A program made the position numbers and the translations under genes. This document shows, piece after piece, positions 1 through 10,360 of a stretch of 64,000 bases of DNA; position 1 is the stretch's first letter; the number at the start of each line of letters is the position of its first letter. Source of the DNA: Phycisphaerae bacterium (GTDB lineage Bacteria > Planctomycetota > Phycisphaerae > UBA1845); assembly GCA_024102815.1 (NCBI GenBank), contig JAGFJJ010000068.1:71915-135914 (forward strand). The letters run 5' to 3'. Below the pieces are notes generated by a model that was not told where the DNA came from, ran no database searches, and was given only the letters and a program-made list of their open reading frames with translations.

Positions 1-2
1 AT

Positions 3-3000
3 CTTGGAACCAAGAACTGGCATGTGCTGGTCTTCGGAGGGCATGTTCACACGAGAGGCCGCAAGGCGTACCTACGTTTCGCAGATGGCGACGTTGAGGA
101 CAAGTCCTTCATTGAACGGGCGATAGACAATGAAGATCTACGGTGCGTCGTACTGCTTGGCTGCTCCACCTGGCATGTCCTGGCCGACCGTTTCCTCGCC
201 CGCGGCGTGCCCGCTGTGCTCGGAACGAACTTCTATGTGCCGCGGGGTGCGCCGAAATCCGGGCTTCGCGCATTCCTTACGGAGCTGGCGCGCTCGGGAC
301 GAGTCGACGCGGCCTATGGAGCACTGCGAAGCGCATGGCCCAAAGCGTACCAGGGCGCACCCGTGCTCGCGATCAGCGACGATGACACTCAACTGTTCAC
401 TGACGACCCCATATTGCTGCAACTGGGTTCATACGTTGGAGCGATCCGGAATCGGCTGAGCCGTCTGGAGGTGCTCTCTGACACGTGCGAGTCGTGGAGA
501 GCGCAGTTGTACCGTCCGCGTTACTTGACATGGGGGCAAACTGGATGGGATCCGCAGGACGACGGGGAGCAGGGGCAGCGGAGAGAAACACGCCCTCAAT
601 CGGCACTGATGAAGGAACTCCTCACGCCCGGCGTTCACCCAAAGGTGTCTGTGACAGGCGACGCAGGCGCCGGGAAGTCGACATTCTTAGACGACATGGC
701 GTGGCATCTCGCTCGACGCTTTCTACTGCATCCGAAAGAGGCGCTGTGCCGCATCCCGTTCACCATCGACTTGACGGAGTGGAGGCCCGATCTGCATGAG
801 ACCATCAACGAGTTGGCTGCTCACACCACGCGGCTGGATACCTCGTTGGTCGATGACCTCTTTGCAAGAGGCAAAGCAGTACTGCTGCTCGATGGCCTGG
901 ATGAAGTGAACCCGCAGGCCAGACGTGAGATGCTGTTCAAGTGGCTTGATCGGGAGGTGGCTAGAGATCCCGTCTCCCACAACGCGGTAGTGATAGCCGG
1001 CCGCCCCTGGGCGTTTGAACGCATGCCGCTCCGCCGATTCCGAAAAGAACGTCTGGCGCTCGAGCAGTTCGACAGGCGTGATGTTGAGGCGTATATCAGT
1101 GCTCGCTTCTGTGATGACCCCGATCGCGGGCGTCGCCTGCTGCGGCAACTCGAAGGCAATCCCCTGACGCACAATATGGTACGCAAGCCACTCCTGTTGA
1201 TGCTCCTGTGCTTCGTGAAAGAACGCGGTGACATGACGTTGCCGGCAAACGAAGGCGAATTGCTTGAACTTGCTGTGCACGAACTCCTGCGTCGCCGCGA
1301 ACAGCAATTGATCGATCAGTCCGGGGAACACGAAACGCTCACGCGTTCGCTCATCCTTCGACTGCTGGGCCGTCTGGCGTGGGCCTGCTGGTCCGAGGCA
1401 CCCAACCGGCAACTTACCAGCAACGACGCGCTGGCGCTGATCCGCGAGAACACGGGCCGCGATACGGCCCCCGAAGATGAGCTTGCCGGTGGATGGCTGA
1501 ACACTATTCAGGAGCGAGTCCTCCGGCAGAGCGGTATGCTTGTCCAATCCGCCGATCAGTGTGTCCGGTTCGCGGACCAGACGTTCCTCGAGTATTTCGC
1601 CGGTCGCTGGCTGGCAAGACAGAGTGAGAAAGAGATCCGGCGTGCCTTCAACGAACACGCGTGGGATCCGGCGTGGATGCGCCCCTTCGTCTTCATGATG
1701 GGCAGCCTGTGGGCGCGCAGCCGAACACTTGCCAGCCGCCTCATCCGCTGGCTCTTGGCGGAAATCGACGAAGGGTACGACGATTCCTGGCGGACTTTGG
1801 TGATGCTCTGCAGCCGTTTCTTGAATCCTGCCGGGCGACCTAGGGACGATTCCGAACTAGAACTCGCACGCGATGTGGCGGAGCATGCGTTTGGCGCGTG
1901 GTGCTTCGTCGTTCGAAACAGGTATCGGGCTGAGGAGCGCGACTTTGCTCACGAGAGCTTGCTCGCACTGATCCCACTCGTCGGCGCGGATATCATCGCC
2001 CGGGTTGTGGGTGCGTTGGAGGACTCTGAACTAGGACCGTACGCTGTCGAGGCGCTCGCCTTGATTGCCACAGACGAAGCAACAGGTAGCCTTGGGCATC
2101 AGCTCGCCAACGCAGCTGATCCCCAGTTACGCGCGCGGATTGCCGAAGCACTTGGCCTCGTAGGCTCGAAGTCCGCGATCGCAGCATTAACACAGTCGCT
2201 GGACGACCAGGACCGTCACGTTCGATCGACGGCAGCTGAATCACTGGGCAGGATCGGCTCCGATCGAACGGTTGCCCCCTTGATTGCATGGCTGAACCAT
2301 GGCGAAAACTCGGACCGGTGCGCCACCGTGGAGGCGCTCGGCAGAATCCGCACGGATCGCGCGATCGCCGCTTTGGTGGACGCCCTGCTGGACCCCGATG
2401 TTGACGTACAAGAGGCGGCGGCCGAGACCCTCGCGGAGATCGGCTTAGACCGAACGCAAGACGCAATCATCTCGGGTGTGCGTCGCTTGAACGAGTGGAC
2501 AGCCCTAGTGCTCGGGACGATCGGCTCCGATCGTAGCTTGCAAGTGTTGATCGACGCGTTGACAGATACTGACCCGACCGTCCGGTCATGCGCAGCAATG
2601 GGCCTGGGCGTGGTTGAGCCCGATCGAGCCATCCCCGCTCTGATTGGCCGACTTGAGGACGACGATGGCAACGTTCGAGCCAAAGCCGCTGAGGCTTTGG
2701 GCCGGACCGGCTCGATCCTTGGTGTTGCACCTCTGATCCAAGCCTTGCGGGATGACGCAGACGATGTACGTATCGCAACGGCGAAAGCACTCGGCAACAT
2801 TAGATCGGATCAGCCTGTTGATGCGCTCGTCTTCTCTCTCAAACACGACCGGGTCGGTGCTGTTCGCGCAGCCTCAGCGTCCGCCCTGGGCCTTATTGCA
2901 TCCGATCGCGCTCTGCACGCCCTCATCGCTGCGCTGAACGACGATGTTGGCTTCGTTCGTGGGCAGGTGGTGGTCGCGATATCTCAGATCCCGTCCGAGA

Positions 3001-4391
3001 TCAGCGTGACGGCACTGGTCGCTGCTCTGTCCGACCTGGATAGACAAGTCCGGCAGATTGCGAGTGTGGCTCTTGTCTGGGTCTTCGGGGGGGACTGTAG
3101 CAGGGCCGTAGGAGTTCTAATCGATGCTCTGGCACATGAGCACGATCGTGTACGGAGGAACGCGGCAAGAGCACTGGGTTGGATGGGAGGGGGGGCAAGC
3201 GCAGAGTTGAAGGAGCATTTTTCGGAGGAGATGATCCGGACACTGAGACAAACCGTGGAAGAACGCGCGGTCGGTCCACTCGGCACTGTAGTCGCCGACC
3301 GGAAGTCCGACATCCGGCCAGAGGCGGCGGAAGCACTGCGGAGGCTGACCTCTCCGCGTGACAGTGAGACTGACGCCCTGATCGAAGCACTCCGCGACGG
3401 AGATGCTAAGATACGCAGACCGGTGGTGACAGCGCTTGGGACAATCGGCTCCGATCGGGCTGTTGACGCACTCATTGCGTCCTTGTCGGATTCAGATGGA
3501 GACGTTCGCGAGCTGGCGGCGGAAGCACTGGGGAAAACTGGCTCACATCGGGCAGTCGAACCCTTGGTCCGCTTGCTGCTAGAGAGAAGCCGCAAGGCGA
3601 CTGAGGAAGAGTGGGGAGAAAGGTACGCGTTGGCCTTAGCGCTCGGGCGAATCGGTTCCGATCAGGCCCTCGATGCACTGCTTGGGGCACTTGGCGATCC
3701 ACATGCGTGGGTTCGCTCGCAGGCGGCTGAGCAATTGGGGAAACTTGGTGCCGAAAAAGCCGTAGCTGGCTTGACCTACCTCTTGAAGGATCCGGACCGG
3801 GGTGTTCGCGGTGCGGCAGCCATAGCGCTGGGCGACGTGGGCTCGGCCGATGCGGTGGATGCGTTGATGAACGCGCTTCAGGATGAAGACGATTACGTCC
3901 GCTTGCACGCAGCCGAATCGCTTGGAAAGATCGGCTCCGGCCGCGCGTCCGAGGCGCTAATCAGCCTGTTGGATAAGCATGCTCGTCAGGTTGACGGGCT
4001 GGAGGCGCATGATGACACAGCGAGTGGCAACGCAGAGGCTGGGGCAGGCACCGGATCGGATCTGGACCCGGACGCTGCCCGGCTCGGCCAAGTGGTCGGT
4101 GAGGCGCTCGGCCGGATCGGAACAGACCATGTAGTGGACGCCCTCATCAAGATCCGACGGCGGAAGGATGATCGAGTCGGCTTCAACGCACTTCGTGGCT
4201 TGGCACGGATCAAGACGGATTGGTCAGCCGAGGCGCTTCTCACCGTCGCGCGCCAGGGGGCCAGCTGGGCCGGTCACCTTCTCGATGAACGCTGCAGGGA
4301 ACAGAAAGTCACGGTTCTTCAATCGGGCAGGGTGGCAAAGCAAGACGAGTTGAGGCTTCACTTGGAGCTGTGGCCGCAAGACGAGCGCTAG
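3..4391 (+). CDS. CHAT-NACHT-HEAT repeat protein, 5'-truncated by window edge
   Basis: This is the C-terminal part of a large STAND-type ATPase. The frame is open to base 3, so the GTG at 24 is probably internal. Residues about 1-110 (counted from that GTG) resemble the second half of a CHAT caspase-like peptidase: a His motif GGHVH and a Cys motif LLGCSTW, followed by the usual 'G.PAVLGT' strand. NACHT follows, with Walker A GDAGAGKST near residue 212 and Walker B LLLDGLDE near 288. From about residue 650 to 1410 there are around 20 HEAT-like repeats of about 31 residues, many carrying 'GSDRAVDALI'. In known families CHAT is an effector protease, NACHT a switch and the repeats a sensor; similar architectures occur in bacterial anti-phage and cell-death systems. 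A defence role here is inference. Confidence 0.8.
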   Translation, partial: LGTKNWHVLVFGGHVHTRGRKAYLRFADGDVEDKSFIERAIDNEDLRCVVLLGCSTWHVLADRFLARGVPAVLGTNFYVPRGAPKSGLRAFLTELARSGRVDAAYGALRSAWPKAYQGAPVLAISDDDTQLFTDDPILLQLGSYVGAIRNRLSRLEVLSDTCESWRAQLYRPRYLTWGQTGWDPQDDGEQGQRRETRPQSALMKELLTPGVHPKVSVTGDAGAGKSTFLDDMAWHLARRFLLHPKEALCRIPFTIDLTEWRPDLHETINELAAHTTRLDTSLVDDLFARGKAVLLLDGLDEVNPQARREMLFKWLDREVARDPVSHNAVVIAGRPWAFERMPLRRFRKERLALEQFDRRDVEAYISARFCDDPDRGRRLLRQLEGNPLTHNMVRKPLLLMLLCFVKERGDMTLPANEGELLELAVHELLRRREQQLIDQSGEHETLTRSLILRLLGRLAWACWSEAPNRQLTSNDALALIRENTGRDTAPEDELAGGWLNTIQERVLRQSGMLVQSADQCVRFADQTFLEYFAGRWLARQSEKEIRRAFNEHAWDPAWMRPFVFMMGSLWARSRTLASRLIRWLLAEIDEGYDDSWRTLVMLCSRFLNPAGRPRDDSELELARDVAEHAFGAWCFVVRNRYRAEERDFAHESLLALIPLVGADIIARVVGALEDSELGPYAVEALALIATDEATGSLGHQLANAADPQLRARIAEALGLVGSKSAIAALTQSLDDQDRHVRSTAAESLGRIGSDRTVAPLIAWLNHGENSDRCATVEALGRIRTDRAIAALVDALLDPDVDVQEAAAETLAEIGLDRTQDAIISGVRRLNEWTALVLGTIGSDRSLQVLIDALTDTDPTVRSCAAMGLGVVEPDRAIPALIGRLEDDDGNVRAKAAEALGRTGSILGVAPLIQALRDDADDVRIATAKALGNIRSDQPVDALVFSLKHDRVGAVRAASASALGLIASDRALHALIAALNDDVGFVRGQVVVAISQIPSEISVTALVAALSDLDRQVRQIASVALVWVFGGDCSRAVGVLIDALAHEHDRVRRNAARALGWMGGGASAELKEHFSEEMIRTLRQTVEERAVGPLGTVVADRKSDIRPEAAEALRRLTSPRDSETDALIEALRDGDAKIRRPVVTALGTIGSDRAVDALIASLSDSDGDVRELAAEALGKTGSHRAVEPLVRLLLERSRKATEEEWGERYALALALGRIGSDQALDALLGALGDPHAWVRSQAAEQLGKLGAEKAVAGLTYLLKDPDRGVRGAAAIALGDVGSADAVDALMNALQDEDDYVRLHAAESLGKIGSGRASEALISLLDKHARQVDGLEAHDDTASGNAEAGAGTGSDLDPDAARLGQVVGEALGRIGTDHVVDALIKIRRRKDDRVGFNALRGLARIKTDWSAEALLTVARQGASWAGHLLDERCREQKVTVLQSGRVAKQDELRLHLELWPQDER

Positions 4392-5394
4392 CCTGCATCT
4401 CGACTCACCCTCTGTCGGCACCCTAAGTTCGCACGGGGCCGACCGGCAGCCACATGAGGCCCTCGGCTGCACTTCGAACACGAGATTCAGATCCTTCCAG
4501 TGTTGTCGCCTCACTTGGGTGACCGGTTCCCGATGTTCCGGGGACAGCGGCTGTAACGAATGCCGGCCTGACCGCTGGAAGTCGTTTCCCGACCGGTTCA
4601 ACGGAGCGGAAACGTTGCCCCTCACGCCGCACGGATTCGCCGGCCCGACCTGTCAGTCACTGCCCAACGGAGCCCCGCCGCGATCTCTCGTGCCTTTATT
4701 GAGATTCGTCGCCCCCCCAATGGATTCCGGCATCAGGCTGGAGGACCCGTTCCTTCGGTCCGGGGGGGCCGCTACCGTCCCGTGGAAGCGGCGGCGCGCC
4801 AGAGGGAGGCCGAATGACAACGGATGTCCCCCGATCCCAATCGGCGGACCGGGTTTCACCAAGCGGCGCTGAATCCTCCCCGCCAGCTCCGCGAAGGCCC
4901 GCCAAGCGAGACGCCAAACATCGCACGGTTTTGAACGTAATCCCCTGTCGGAAAACACGTTACGACACGGGTGCCGGGGTTACCAATCCCCCGGCCTCAG
5001 TTACGCGGGGGAGAGGAGTTACGTCGCCAATTCCGGACCGACTTGACACTGATTCTCTGCCCGGCTGATTTTGACGCAAATCTGGTCCATAGCTGAATGC
5101 CTCGGGCAAGACCCGCTCGTGTCGCGCTCAGGTTGCTTCCCAGCAGAGCCCTGCGCCTGAACGACAGCATTCTAGGAAAGTCGTGGACCAGGTACCAGAG
5201 CATTTAGAGTAACAGAAAACTCGATCTTCTCGACAAGAGTAGGTAGGGAACATTCTTCAGCTTCAGGCGCTACGGTTTTCACCCGCCACGCGCTCCGGAA
5301 TTCATCCGCCATACACAAGGTACTCCGCAGGCTAAAACTCCAGCCTTCTGGACACGAATAAGGATCCTCTTTCTCCTCACACTTCGTTGGAGAG
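4392..5394. other. Intergenic region without convincing genes
   Basis: About 1 kb separates the HEAT protein from the convergent RND gene. I see no tRNA, insertion sequence or family-like protein. The only candidate is an 84-codon frame from ATG 4814 with a good Shine-Dalgarno (GGGAGG at 4804-4809), but its product is Pro/Arg/Ser-rich, without recognisable domains. A 7-bp GC hairpin (4973-4979 with 4989-4995) lacks a T tract. The stretch may be decayed coding DNA. Confidence 0.4.
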
Positions 5395-8300
5395 TCAAAT
5401 CACTACTTCTTCCGCCTCGTCCTTACCGAATAGTTCGTAAAGCAGCGGGAGAACGAAGAGCGTCAGAAGCGTCGATGTTACGATTCCGCCGATTACGACC
5501 GTCGCAAGTGGGCGTTGCACCTCGGCTCCGACGCCAGTCGAGATCGCCATGGGCAAGAAGCCGGCGGCGTCAGTGACGGCCGTGGCCAACACCGGGCGTA
5601 GCCGTTGCGTTGCCGCCGCCGTGACCGCTTCTCGCAAACTTGCGCCGGTATCTCGCAGCGGTCGAATCGCGGAGACCAGTATCTGACCATTGAGTACGGC
5701 GATTCCCCCAAGGACGATGAATCCTACGGCGGCACTTACACTGAAGGGAAGTCCCGCAAACTCCAGGGCCAGCACCGCCCCGACCATGGCGAACGGAATG
5801 CCCGTGTAAATGAGAAGCACATCGCGAAGACTCTTGAGACTGAAAAACAGGAGGAAGAACACGAGAGTCAGTGTAAGCGGTACGAGAATGCTCAGTCGTA
5901 ATCTCGCCCGTTCGAGATTCTCAAACTGCCCGCCCCAGTCGATCACGTAGCCTTCGGGAAGCGCCATCTCCTTGTCGATTCGCGCCTTCGCCTCTGCGAC
6001 GAAGGACGTCGTATCGCGTCCGACAACGTTGCACTGAACTCTAATAAGGCGCCGGCTCCATTCGCGATTGATGGTCGACGCTCCTTCCGTATCCTCGATC
6101 AGGGCCAGCTCAGTTAGTGGCAGGCGCGTCCCAATCTCAGTGGGGATCAGGGTAGCAGCAAGAAGATCGCTGTTCGTCCTGTATTCGTCAGGAAGCCGAA
6201 CCACAAGTGGGAACTTACGCTGCCCTTCAAAGACCTCTCCCACGCGTCGCGTGCCAATGGTTTCAACGAAATCGAGCACGTTACGGGCGGGGATCCCGAA
6301 CCGCGCGATCTTATGCCGGTCCACGCTGATTCGTAGTGTTGGCTGCCCAGTCACCTGATCCACGGCGATGTCCGACGCTCCTTCCATGTCCGCGAGAATC
6401 TCCTGAACACGGTTGCTCAGTCGGATGAGCTGGTCGAAGTCGTCACCATAGATTTTGATTCCTAGATCGGAACGAATGCCCGAGATCATCTCGTTGAGTC
6501 GCATCTCAATCGGCTGCGTAAACACCATGTTTAGGCCGGGCAGGTCCGCAACTTCCTGCTGCATGAGCGCCGTTAGTTCCGCTTGCGTCGTCGCGCGCGA
6601 CCAGTGCTCGCGCGGCTTTAGCGAGATGAAAATGTCGGTCAGTTCGATACCCATCGGATCGGTTGCAACCTCGGCCGTTCCGGTACGACTCCACACATCC
6701 CGGATCTCATCGGGGAACGCGTCGAGGAGAAGACGCTCAATGCGCGTGTTGTAGTTCACCGATTCGTCAATCGAGACGCCGGCCAAACGTATCGTGTTGA
6801 TGACGGTGGAACCCTCGCTCAGGCGGGGAATGAACTCGCCGCCCAGCCGCAGGGCCAGAAAACCGGTTGCCACGATTAGTACGGCAACAGCCGGCAGCAC
6901 AACGACACGCAGCCGCAAGGTCCATTTGAGCAACGACCCGTAGACCGCCACCAGCGCTTGTCCGACGAGACCGGCGTTCTCGCCAACTTTGCGAGGCAGG
7001 AAATAGTAGCCCAGAATCGGCGAAAGGGTGACTGCGATGAGCAGCGCACCTGCCAAAGCAAAGATGAACGTCCACGCCATGGGACGGAACATCTTACCTT
7101 CGATGCCCTGAAGCATGAGAATGGGAAAGAAGACGACCATGATGATGCCGAGGCCGAACACAGTGGGTCGAACTACCTGCTTGCTGGAGTCGATGATGCA
7201 ACGCAAACGCTCGCCTCGTTCCAGCGGGCGACCGAGTTCGGTTTGACGTTCAGCGAGCGTCCTGAGATTCGCTTCCGTCATCACGACGGAGCCGTCCACG
7301 ATCACGCCGAAGTCGATCGCGCCGAGACTCAAAAGGCTGGCGGCGATGCCAAACTCGTACATGCCCAGGACCGCAAACAGCATGGCGATGGGAATCGATA
7401 CCGCAACGACCAAACCGGCACGTATGTTTCCCAACAAGATGAAGAGTGCGATGATGACAAGCACCGCGCCGGCAGTGAGGTTGTGCTTGACAGTGTTGAT
7501 GACCTCGCGTACCAGATCGGTACGGTCGTAGACGATTTCGACGATGACGTCGCCAGGAAGAGATTTTCTGACTCCATCGAGTCGCTCTTTGAGCATCTCC
7601 GAGACGACCTTGCTGTTCTCCCCCATGAGCATAAACGCAAGGCCAAGGACCGCTTCGCCGCGACCTTGTGCGGTGACTGCGCCACGGCGTATCTCGTGCC
7701 CAATGGCAACTTCGGCGATGTCCTTGATGAAGAGTGGCGTTCCGTCGTAGGACGCAAGGACGATGTTCTCGATCTCTTCGATGCTGGTGACGCGTCCGAT
7801 GCCATGCACCAGTCTCGACTCGCCGCCCGAAACGATCTGCCCGCCGCCGACATTGTGGTTGTTCTCCTCAAGTGTCTCGAAAACGTCGTCCAGTGTCAGG
7901 TCGTATTTCAGGAGCGACTCCGGCGATACGATGACATGGAACTGTTTTTCGTTACCGCCCCAGGAGTTCACCTCCGCGACACCGGGGACCTTCCTCAGTT
8001 CGGGTTTGATGATCCAATCGTGAATTGTGCGAAGATCTTCGAGCGTTCGATTCGGGTCTTCTGATCGCACGATGTAGTGAAAGATCTCCCCCAAACCCGT
8101 GGCAATCGGCCCCAGTTCCGGTCTGCTGATGCCATCGGGAAGCTCAACTCCAGCGAGTCGCTCGGACACGTATTGCCGTGCGTCGGTGATACTGGATGCG
8201 TCGTCAAAGATGGCGACGACTTGCGAAAGCCCGAACTTCGATACCGAGCGGACGCTCGAAAGGCCCGGCAGGCCTCCAATCGAAAGCTCGACAGGTAGCG

Positions 8301-8496
8301 TAATCTGCTGCTCAATCTCCTCGGGGTTCAGAGCTGGGGCAACGGTGTTGATCTGTACCTGCACGGGCGTCGTATCGGGAAACGCATCAACGGGGATGTG
8401 CACGAGGGTCCAACCGCCGAGCCCAATGCAGAGCACAAACAGGAGCAGAACCAGCAACCGATTCTTGAGCGCGAATTCTACAAGACGATTCAACAT
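5395..8496 (-). CDS. czcA: Heavy-metal efflux RND permease (CzcA/CusA family)
   Basis: Inner-membrane proton/metal antiporter subunit of a tripartite efflux complex, 1033 aa, the normal family length. The N-terminal membrane segment is followed by 'PVDAFPDTTPVQVQ', the usual periplasmic entry of CzcA proteins. In the proton-relay helix near residue 393 it has D-F-G-x3-D-G-x5-E, the CzcA-type arrangement associated with divalent Zn/Co/Cd export rather than Cu/Ag. It lies 18 nt downstream of its adaptor (8515-10221) with a GAGGGAA Shine-Dalgarno, so the two are co-transcribed. No outer-membrane factor sits beside it; the CzcC-like protein of the cluster (19756-21285) may be shared. The family is certain; the metal is inferred. 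Confidence 0.93.
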   Translation of the reverse strand: MLNRLVEFALKNRLLVLLLFVLCIGLGGWTLVHIPVDAFPDTTPVQVQINTVAPALNPEEIEQQITLPVELSIGGLPGLSSVRSVSKFGLSQVVAIFDDASSITDARQYVSERLAGVELPDGISRPELGPIATGLGEIFHYIVRSEDPNRTLEDLRTIHDWIIKPELRKVPGVAEVNSWGGNEKQFHVIVSPESLLKYDLTLDDVFETLEENNHNVGGGQIVSGGESRLVHGIGRVTSIEEIENIVLASYDGTPLFIKDIAEVAIGHEIRRGAVTAQGRGEAVLGLAFMLMGENSKVVSEMLKERLDGVRKSLPGDVIVEIVYDRTDLVREVINTVKHNLTAGAVLVIIALFILLGNIRAGLVVAVSIPIAMLFAVLGMYEFGIAASLLSLGAIDFGVIVDGSVVMTEANLRTLAERQTELGRPLERGERLRCIIDSSKQVVRPTVFGLGIIMVVFFPILMLQGIEGKMFRPMAWTFIFALAGALLIAVTLSPILGYYFLPRKVGENAGLVGQALVAVYGSLLKWTLRLRVVVLPAVAVLIVATGFLALRLGGEFIPRLSEGSTVINTIRLAGVSIDESVNYNTRIERLLLDAFPDEIRDVWSRTGTAEVATDPMGIELTDIFISLKPREHWSRATTQAELTALMQQEVADLPGLNMVFTQPIEMRLNEMISGIRSDLGIKIYGDDFDQLIRLSNRVQEILADMEGASDIAVDQVTGQPTLRISVDRHKIARFGIPARNVLDFVETIGTRRVGEVFEGQRKFPLVVRLPDEYRTNSDLLAATLIPTEIGTRLPLTELALIEDTEGASTINREWSRRLIRVQCNVVGRDTTSFVAEAKARIDKEMALPEGYVIDWGGQFENLERARLRLSILVPLTLTLVFFLLFFSLKSLRDVLLIYTGIPFAMVGAVLALEFAGLPFSVSAAVGFIVLGGIAVLNGQILVSAIRPLRDTGASLREAVTAAATQRLRPVLATAVTDAAGFLPMAISTGVGAEVQRPLATVVIGGIVTSTLLTLFVLPLLYELFGKDEAEEVVI

Positions 8497-8514
8497 GATG
8501 GTGGCCCGTTCCCT

Positions 8515-10221
8515 CTAATCATCCACGCAGCCGGCGCCCAGGCGCGACTTGAGGAATTCAGATTTCATCGTGAAGCCACCCGACACAACAACTTCGTCGG
8601 TGGCGAGAATGCCCGCGAGAATTTCGACCGAATGAGCGTCCTTGGCGCCCACGATCACTCGCCGCAGTTGAAACAAGTCTTCGTTCTTTTTGACAAAGAC
8701 ATATGGCTGCCCCTCGAATCGCTGCAACGCCGATGGAGGCAGGCGAAGCATGCTCACCGGCTTCTCGAACACCACCTTGGCCACGCCGAACATGCCGCTT
8801 TTCAGTTGTGCGTCAGGATTTGGAACCAATGCACGTGCCTTGACGAGGCGGGTCCGCTCATCGACGCGCGAGTCGATCCAGATAAGTTCACCTTGAATTG
8901 TCAGGCCGGGTAGCCCGCTGAAAGTCCCCTCGACCACTTGGCCTGGATGCACACTCGCTATTTGGTTCTCCGGGACGGCAAGTTCGAGCCACATGGTTGA
9001 GAGGTCGGCGAGAGTGAAGAGTTTTGCGCCGGGCTCGACGGCCTCCCCGACCACGGCTTCGCGTTCCACCAAGGTCCCTGCGTAGGGAGCCCGCACGTAC
9101 ATCAACGACGAACTCGACTTCGTGCCCTCGATCTGCCTAATTTCCGCGTCGGTGAAACGATAATTCAGGAGTGTCTGCCGAGCCGTTGTTTTGACTGCTC
9201 TGGCCATCTCGTGCTCGGCCTCGGCCTTTTGATAGGCTGCCTCGGCTGAGATCTTCTTGGCGAGCAATTGCTCTTCGCGCGCAAGGGAGAAGGATTTCAC
9301 TTTCTCATCGACGATGGCCAACAAATAGTCTCGTTTGGCGGCCGCGATTTCGGAGGAGGCAATCTCGACGAGGATGTCGCCTTCGCCCACAGCCTGCCCG
9401 ACGTCGACGAGTACGCGATCAACCACGCCGGGCGCGAGCGGTGTGATGCGTGCCACCTGGTTCTGGTTGTACCGCACCTCGCAAAACACGCTGATGCCGG
9501 GTGATGATTCACCTGGCTGCGCTCTTTCCGTCGTAATTCCCGCCTTTGCTGCGGATCTCCGTGAAAGCTGACGGATCTTCAGGCTCTCACCGGGTTTCAG
9601 ATCGGGAGCCAGTTCCGGATGACAGATGCCGCACTCCTTCTCCGGCACGTTGTGCTCCTTGCACATGAGTTCGGCGGCACCTTCATTCGCAGGCTTGTTC
9701 TTCAATTCCGGGTGGCAAATAAGACACTCATCCTCGTAGACGTCGTGCTCTGAGCACCACAGCCGGTTCGGATCTCGCTTACCGGGTGGAGGGCCAGAGG
9801 ACCGGATGGAGGTTGAGTCCGGGCTGACTCCTCGTGAACCACCGCGATCATCATCCTTCTTGGCGTTTGGATTCAACTTTGCCCATTCCGCCTCCACCTC
9901 TGGATGACAGACCGTACACTGCGACTCCGGCAGCCCATGCTCGTCGCACCAGTCTCCTGCCTCCTTGAATCGCGGAATGAGCGATGCGTTGCATCTTGTG
10001 CACACCGACTCCGGTACGCCATGTCCACTGCACCAGCCCTGGTCCAACGTTGGTCTTACGGCGCTGTTGGCCGGACCAGTTGATCGGCTCGAGTCGCTGC
10101 TGCCCGATTCCGTAGTCGCTCCGCCAGAGCCGCGGACATCTTGGTTCATGTACCCGACCAACGACAAGAGGACGAGCAAGGTGCACGTCGTTGTCAGTCT
10201 TGTCCGTATTCTTGTTCTCAT
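8515..10221 (-). CDS. czcB: RND periplasmic adaptor with four N-terminal Cys/His repeats
   Basis: Membrane-fusion (HlyD/CzcB-like) protein linking the RND pump 8496-5395 to an outer-membrane channel. A signal/anchor segment (about residues 8-26) is followed by an unusual arm of about 170 residues with four repeats of C-x2-H-x3-E/P-x-x-C-x2-C(H), at roughly 62, 88, 155 and 185. Later copies continue 'HPEL'. These look like small metal-binding knuckles. The rest is a standard barrel-lipoyl-hairpin adaptor. It ends 'GAGCVDD'. The start at ATG 10221 is supported by GGAGATTCTCA. The Cys arm probably hands metal to the pump, by analogy with CusB heavy-metal-binding domains. Substrate is unknown; divalent metal is likely from the partner. 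Confidence 0.9.
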   Translation of the reverse strand: MRTRIRTRLTTTCTLLVLLSLVGYMNQDVRGSGGATTESGSSDSSRSTGPANSAVRPTLDQGWCSGHGVPESVCTRCNASLIPRFKEAGDWCDEHGLPESQCTVCHPEVEAEWAKLNPNAKKDDDRGGSRGVSPDSTSIRSSGPPPGKRDPNRLWCSEHDVYEDECLICHPELKNKPANEGAAELMCKEHNVPEKECGICHPELAPDLKPGESLKIRQLSRRSAAKAGITTERAQPGESSPGISVFCEVRYNQNQVARITPLAPGVVDRVLVDVGQAVGEGDILVEIASSEIAAAKRDYLLAIVDEKVKSFSLAREEQLLAKKISAEAAYQKAEAEHEMARAVKTTARQTLLNYRFTDAEIRQIEGTKSSSSLMYVRAPYAGTLVEREAVVGEAVEPGAKLFTLADLSTMWLELAVPENQIASVHPGQVVEGTFSGLPGLTIQGELIWIDSRVDERTRLVKARALVPNPDAQLKSGMFGVAKVVFEKPVSMLRLPPSALQRFEGQPYVFVKKNEDLFQLRRVIVGAKDAHSVEILAGILATDEVVVSGGFTMKSEFLKSRLGAGCVDD

Positions 10222-10264
10222 TGAGAATCTCCAACTAACGGATCCAATTCATCGTTCATTAAAC

Positions 10265-10284
10265 CTCGCGCGAAAGTGCGCGAG
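10265..10284 (-). terminator. Perfect 7-bp hairpin between leader protein and adaptor
   Basis: CTCGCGC (10265-10271) pairs with GCGCGAG (10278-10284) around a 6-nt loop. On the minus strand it is followed by GTTTAATG, a weak T-rich tail. It lies between the Cys-rich gene (10361-10774) and the adaptor start (10221). It could attenuate or partly terminate transcription, or be a regulator dyad. Confidence 0.35.
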
Positions 10285-10360
10285 ACCAAGTCCCTCATCA
10301 CCAATTAGCGCTGTGCGCGCACCGGCGCTGGAAGCCATTCGAAACAGTTGCTTTTGGGAA

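Noticed and set aside
2200-4200. Repeated GATCGGCTCCGATC-like units as a CRISPR or regulatory array
   Set aside because: They fall in frame within HEAT repeats and have no regular spacers; they follow from the repeated protein motif.
4653-4958. Overlapping small frames on both strands after the HEAT gene
   Set aside because: Compositionally biased, mutually overlapping, no recognisable domain; described only as an intergenic region.
6958-8064. 368-codon plus-strand frame inside the RND gene
   Set aside because: Antisense shadow of czcA; composition is low-complexity His/Asp/Arg without a domain.
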